Below are positions 28,001 to 29,225 of a stretch of 29,225 bases of DNA, piece after piece; the stretch's first letter is position 1; each line of letters begins with the position of its first letter. Source of the DNA: Lingula anatina. Lineage: Eukaryota; Brachiopoda; Lingulata; Lingulida; Lingulidae. Under the pieces are notes generated by a model. That model was given only the letters and a program-made list of their open reading frames with translations, was not told the DNA's origin and made no database searches. The DNA lies in the NCBI RefSeq assembly GCF_001039355.2, contig NW_019773959.1, forward strand, positions 610,168-639,392, given 5' to 3'. The position numbers and the translations under genes were made by a program.

Positions 28001-29182
28001 CATTCAGGAATTTTAATAACCAGGAAGAAATAACACTTGACTGAGCGCAGTCCTTTTGTCTCAGGCTTTGCCCCAACTCAGTCACCGTGTTTCCTGGATC
28101 ACCATTATCATCCCTAGCCTTCAAAGGCATTTCTAAATTTTATCTCGTGCCATGTGCCCCGGTCACGATCATTCCCGAATGTCTATTGACTGCCCCCTTC
28201 TAAGCTTATCTTAGGATATGAATATTATTTTAATTAATTATTTATATAAATCATAAAATACCCAAAGTGGTATTTTACAACTTGGTGGTGTCAAATCAAT
28301 TTAATGGGCATTTCTTTACCTCCGTTGAAATGACAGTGGAACATCGGATTTGAGGGGGTACATGTAATAAATGTGAATTAATGGTATTAAATTTTGATAT
28401 CTTCATCGCTAGTTTGTATTTTCTTTATCACTAATCATGTTAGTTATGGTATCTGGCATAAAAATCCCCATTAATAGCAATAAACCCCTGCGGTGTGATC
28501 ATTTATAAATAAAAGCACATGAAGCTGGGGGTGGGACAACCTTTTTGACCAGTGTTAATTCTCATGCCAAAAAGAAAATGTTGGAAACATCGTCGTACCT
28601 GCCACAGACACTGCTTTGTTACCGCTTGCGTCCTCGCCGTTCCATATGTCATACCTGGAAAGGTAGTACGATATAGAAAAAATAGCAACCCGTAGCAAAA
28701 TGAAACGTTTCCAGCAACATTGCAACAACAAGTTTGAAAGAAAAAATCTTGCTCCTAATTTACAGCAATATTGCAGCAAATTTGCCTGCTAAGGGAACGA
28801 ACGGAAGATAAAATGGCATTCATTTTAGTCCTTATCAATTTTTTTTTCATTTCAAATTATGATTGTAAGCAACATCCATTTACAAGAGAAGCATAACTGG
28901 GTGTTTAAACTATCAGCACCGAACTGGTTAGCTGACTTGTGTTGTACGGGTGTTATTAAAACATTGGGAAGACAGAAAAAAACTCGTTCAAAGCAAGGAG
29001 CAAGGGTGCACTTACCCAGTAAAGAGCATCGCATGATCAAACGTGGGTAAAGTGTTTCTAGTACTATCTTCGTTAATCCAGTCTGTAAAGTTCCTTAATG
29101 CAAGCTTGGCGTTCACTAAAGGTCTTGGTGTCGCGTCGCTCTTAATGTCTGTTGATTCAGTCCAGATTGAGGACATCAGGTC
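18260..29182 (-). CDS. MIG-17/ADAMTS-like transmembrane metalloprotease, 3' portion of a multi-exon gene
   Basis: Exons found by conceptual splicing (GT-AG, all phases compatible): 29016-29182, 28599-28654, 26042-26147, 25564-25731, 25069-25210, 24303-24422, 23820-23871, 22782-22943, 22075-22209, 21229-21363 (or its twin 19500-19634) and 18260-19134. Together they total 2118 nt, exactly 705 codons plus stop. Domain order: reprolysin-type (M12B) catalytic domain with HEMGHNLGAVHD and Met-turn YIM, ADAMTS-type cysteine-rich region ending in KKWCESGSC, three PLAC-like CC..C modules, SEA domain, two EGF-like modules, one transmembrane helix and a ~22-residue tail. Known family: C. elegans MIG-17 and ADAMTS enzymes are secreted and remodel extracellular matrix; MIG-17 also ends in a PLAC domain. 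Inferred: a cell-surface zinc endopeptidase. Start, signal peptide and propeptide lie outside the window. No thrombospondin type 1 repeat was found. A closely related molluscan ADAM/ADAMTS subfamily is the main alternative name. Confidence 0.88.
18439..20175. repeat. Left member of a 1.7 kb direct duplication
   Basis: Matches 20177-21905 nearly base for base, with a 9 bp difference near 19157 and scattered substitutions. It covers the start of the terminal exon, an intron, a PLAC exon and part of the next intron. Its right end meets the n at 20176 while its partner begins straight after it, the pattern left by two overlapping but unmerged contigs. Confidence 0.92.
19500..19634 (-). CDS. PLAC-like module exon (copy b, second version)
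   Basis: A 135 nt phase 1-1 exon with the same acceptor and donor as 21229-21363. It reads CVNITRRQCYDKTTQ and VPDVCCRKCREFRG. It lies in the left member of the 1.7 kb duplication and splices in phase to the complete terminal exon. In a collapsed locus this and 21229-21363 would be one exon in two alleles. If the duplication is real, both could be spliced in frame, giving a four-PLAC protein. Confidence 0.75.
20176..20176. other. Single undetermined base (contig junction)
   Basis: One n sits exactly where the left copy of the 1.7 kb duplication ends and the right copy begins. It is read as a scaffold join rather than a base-calling failure. Confidence 0.85.
20177..20872 (-). pseudogene. Truncated duplicate of the terminal exon (likely assembly duplicate)
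   Basis: This repeats the first ~80% of the terminal exon (PLAC-like, SEA and most of the EGF-like region). It starts at the same acceptor (cattttag|GTTG) but stops dead at the undetermined base at 20176, so it lacks the end of the second EGF module, the membrane helix and the stop. It differs from 18260-19134 by a few substitutions, including FRKGSVIA for FRNGSVIA and HCIPGY for HCILGY. It is best read as the second allele's contig end, not a working exon. Confidence 0.8.
20995..21400. repeat. Unit 1 of the intragenic PLAC-exon duplication
   Basis: About 400 bp (intron, PLAC exon 21229-21363, intron) that recurs at about 21845-22258. The match begins near 'aggaacctgttgtttttcg' and runs past the exon acceptor to the 'gatgagg' stretch, then stops. 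Similarity covers intron as well as exon, so the duplication is fairly recent. Confidence 0.8.
21229..21363 (-). CDS. Exon 10: PLAC-like module (copy b)
   Basis: A 135 nt phase 1-1 exon with the same boundaries as exon 9. It reads CVNITRRQCYGKTNQ and VPDVCCIKCRKFRG. It differs from copy a at only a few residues (V for I, I for R, K for E). A further near-identical version at 19500-19634 is probably the other allele, because both lie inside the segment repeated around the n at 20176. Confidence 0.82.
21845..22258. repeat. Unit 2 of the intragenic PLAC-exon duplication
   Basis: The partner of 20995-21400, carrying exon 22075-22209. It ends where the sequence changes to 'caatttgtgaaatg'. The two units are separated by about 440 bp of unrelated intron. 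Confidence 0.8.
22075..22209 (-). CDS. Exon 9: second PLAC-like module (copy a)
   Basis: A 135 nt exon, phase 1-1 (acceptor ctgtttcag, donor AACG|gtgggt). It reads GCLYGDKAPFCINITRRQCY and later VPDVCCRKC. Being symmetric and a multiple of three, it can be duplicated or skipped without shifting the frame. Exon plus flanking intron recurs at 21229-21363 with close identity, so one derives from the other. Confidence 0.87.
22259..22781 (-). other. Intron between exons 8 and 9
   Basis: Together with the intron portion of the repeat unit this spans 22210-22781. No coding, RNA or repeat feature was recognised in the unique part. Confidence 0.6.
22782..22943 (-). CDS. Exon 8: first PLAC-like cysteine module
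   Basis: A 162 nt exon, phase 1 on both sides (acceptor tttatag, donor ACAG|gtgaga). It encodes ICQHGDRRGTVF, TCRDF and GYCCDSCSDVY. The 'C..GD.......C......C.....CC..C' spacing resembles PLAC (protease and lacunin) domains at the C-termini of ADAMTS and MIG-17 proteins. It is more diverged than the next two modules. Confidence 0.85.
22944..23819 (-). other. Intron between exons 7 and 8, with (TA)n tract
   Basis: AT-rich intron with a long (TA)n run at about 23708-23752. No coding segment was recognised; short reading frames across the TA run are low-complexity. Confidence 0.65.
23708..23752. repeat. (TA)n microsatellite
   Basis: More than 20 uninterrupted TA units inside an intron, about 70 bp from the donor of exon 7. 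Confidence 0.95.
23820..23871 (-). CDS. Exon 7: small exon completing the cysteine-rich region
   Basis: A 52 nt exon (acceptor atatataag, donor AAAG|gtaatg) encoding WCESGSCEPNELAPEAK plus one nucleotide. It joins exon 6 as CGNKKWCESGSC, the canonical end of the ADAMTS cysteine-rich domain. It shifts the phase from 0 to 1, as the next exon needs. I found it by requiring a phase-1 bridge between exons 6 and 8. Confidence 0.9.
23872..24302 (-). other. Intron between exons 6 and 7
   Basis: 430 bp, AT-rich, with a palindromic 'taccggta' cluster near 24155-24185. Nothing else was recognised. Confidence 0.6.
24303..24422 (-). CDS. Exon 6: ADAMTS-type cysteine-rich region
   Basis: Exactly 40 codons, phase 0 on both sides (acceptor tcaatctacag, donor AAG|gtaaaa). 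It carries ICARMSCYSP, GTCIQGGGIHAARGTTCG and NKK. This matches the ADAM_CR_2 pattern 'C..L.C......C......a.dGT.Cg..kwC', with the final WC supplied by the next small exon. Confidence 0.92.
24423..25068 (-). other. Intron between exons 5 and 6, with (CA)n tract
   Basis: Non-coding. A (CA)n run at about 25017-25044 lies 25 bp from the donor of exon 5. The HTHTHT-type frames through it are low-complexity. Confidence 0.65.
25069..25210 (-). CDS. Exon 5: start of disintegrin-like/cysteine-rich region
   Basis: A 142 nt exon, acceptor 'cattatag', donor GGG|gtaaga. It carries ENCLNNTAKP, then CRQLYGPQSYYCG, which resembles the 'QC.q.yG......C' opening of the ADAMTS cysteine-rich (ADAM_CR_2) region. 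Its 3' end lies just before a (CA)n tract in the following intron. Confidence 0.9.
25211..25563 (-). other. Intron between exons 4 and 5
   Basis: AT-rich, 353 bp, no recognisable feature beyond its splice sites. Confidence 0.6.
25564..25731 (-). CDS. Exon 4: rest of zinc site and Met-turn
   Basis: A 168 nt exon. Two acceptors are possible. Using 'ctctccag' before CCTAGG joins exon 3 as HEMGHNLGAVHD, the exact HExxHxxGxxHD consensus. The nearer 'cctag' would break the motif, so the upstream one is chosen. It continues GDNNTCNGSQQYIMAAVSDG, whose IM is the Met-turn, then a cysteine-containing helix. The donor is AACAG|gtgagg. Confidence 0.93.
26042..26147 (-). CDS. Exon 3: first half of the zinc-binding site
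   Basis: A 106 nt exon (acceptor ttaacaactacag, donor AA|gtaaga). It encodes VAKVGQICKRDRTSINEDHG and then GFACIGVSSHEMGH. HEMGH supplies the first two zinc-ligand histidines and the catalytic glutamate of the metzincin motif; the third histidine is in the next exon. 'VGQIC...' and the glycine-rich run before the motif are typical of reprolysins. Confidence 0.92.
26700..27200 (-). pseudogene. Tc1-like transposase remnant (left arm)
   Basis: The minus strand holds a 98-codon frame (26924-27220) and then, in other frames, WHELKCA and a degraded version of the ELLPLL end. It is homologous to the right-arm remnant in inverted orientation. No catalytic acidic residue can be placed with confidence upstream of the WHELK region. 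Confidence 0.5.
27480..27640 (+). pseudogene. Tc1-like transposase C-terminal remnant (right arm)
   Basis: The plus-strand translation contains EHPWHELKCAIQRRAKF, a stop, then KQWATFHKTELLPLLKAV, resembling the end of Tc1-family transposases (P.EH.W..LK...). Only this C-terminal part is recognisable; upstream sequence breaks into several frames. Confidence 0.6.
27735..28285. repeat. Insertion within the right arm of the inverted pair
   Basis: About 550 bp with no counterpart in the left arm; the arm homology resumes on both sides at 'caccaa'. It ends near a small hairpin (aaaatacc...ggtatttt at about 28256-28276). The family is unknown. Confidence 0.55.
28599..28654 (-). CDS. Exon 2: short catalytic-domain exon
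   Basis: A 56 nt exon bounded by acceptor ctacctttccag and donor gtacga. It completes the glycine codon left by exon 1 and reads YDIWNGEDASGNKAVSVAG, giving a continuous 'LFTGYDIW' across the junction as in ADAM-family proteases. It is too short to stand out alone; splice-phase continuity on both sides supports it. The inverted Tc1-like pair in the next intron ends only about 44 bp from this exon's donor. Confidence 0.85.
28655..29015 (-). other. Intron between exons 1 and 2
   Basis: 361 bp, AT-rich, no repeat recognised; both splice sites are strong (gtaagt and ctacctttccag). Confidence 0.7.
29016..29182 (-). CDS. Exon 1 of window: metalloprotease N-terminal part
   Basis: An exon of 167 nt (55 codons plus 2 nt). 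The acceptor is ...ccactccag and the donor is GG|gtaagt. The translation carries LVNAKLALRNFTDWINE followed by TFDHAMLFTG. This matches the ADAM/ADAMTS catalytic-domain pattern of a helix ending in F..W, then 'DhAmLfTg', before the zinc site. It enters in phase 0; earlier exons lie beyond the window edge. Confidence 0.88.
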
Positions 29183-29225
29183 CTGGAGTGGAAATATATA
29201 GACTACAGCAATACGTTAGATCACA

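Larger units (their letters stand above)
26384..28554. mobile_element. Head-to-head inverted pair of Tc1-like remnants in intron 2
   Basis: The outer ends are inverted copies of TGGTCAAAAAGGTTGTCCCACC. The homologous inverted arms run roughly 26384-27010 on the left and 27380-28554 on the right, with the right arm interrupted at about 27735-28285. Both arms carry the same transposase 3' end reading outward: WHELKCAIQRRAKF and HKTELLPLL near 27480-27610 on plus, and a matching WHELKCA / ELLPL / AL version at about 26780-26930 on minus. P.EHPWHELK resembles the region of the third catalytic residue (E) of Tc1-type DDE transposases. Stops and frameshifts make both copies dead. The pair could form a very large hairpin in the pre-mRNA. 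Confidence 0.78.

Noticed and set aside
28503-28779. Two minus frames of 61 and 74 codons over exon 2
   Set aside because: Both run through the splice sites; only the 56 nt between acceptor and donor fits the protease frame.

Overview
This is eukaryotic nuclear DNA, almost certainly from a marine invertebrate, most likely a mollusc or another lophotrochozoan. The signs are AT-rich, repeat-dense sequence, GT-AG introns, Tc1/mariner, Gypsy and foldback elements, and a multi-exon metalloprotease gene of the MIG-17/ADAMTS type. I cannot fix the species.

Left part (1-12.9 kb): a 5.8 kb segment occurs twice in direct orientation (166-5975 and 5991-11826). The copies meet at one undetermined base at 5976. 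Both hold the same nested repeats: a conserved short reading frame, a (CA)n tract, two copies of a ~245 bp dispersed repeat, an internally deleted mariner, an LTR-like promoter block, Gypsy gag/integrase relics, a 259 bp inverted-repeat element and the start of a Tc1-like transposon. Copy B also carries a 172 bp foldback MITE with a 5 bp target duplication, missing from copy A. Only copy B runs on through the whole Tc1 element (11385-12907), whose transposase is dead.

Middle (12.9-18.2 kb): no gene is recognised. It holds two foldback elements (13626-13907 and about 15708-16032), the second beside a third, diverged fragment of the left-hand repeat, plus an (AAT)n tract.

Right part (18.26-29.18 kb, minus strand): the 3' portion of one gene, reconstructed exon by exon with matching splice phases. 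It encodes a zinc metalloprotease (HEMGHNLGAVHD and Met-turn), an ADAMTS-type cysteine-rich region, PLAC-like cysteine modules, a SEA domain, two EGF-like modules, one transmembrane helix and a short cytoplasmic tail. There is no thrombospondin repeat in the window. The 5' end (signal peptide and propeptide) lies beyond 29225. Intron 2 holds a large head-to-head inverted pair of Tc1-like remnants. The 3' end is doubled around a second single undetermined base at 20176. Without that doubling, the exons join into one 705-codon open frame plus stop.

Main points: (1) a membrane-anchored, SEA-bearing ADAMTS/MIG-17-like protease, an unusual architecture; (2) two single-n junctions, each flanked by a direct duplication ending exactly at the n, which look like unmerged allelic contigs rather than true tandem duplications; (3) a real-looking recent duplication of a phase 1-1 PLAC exon.
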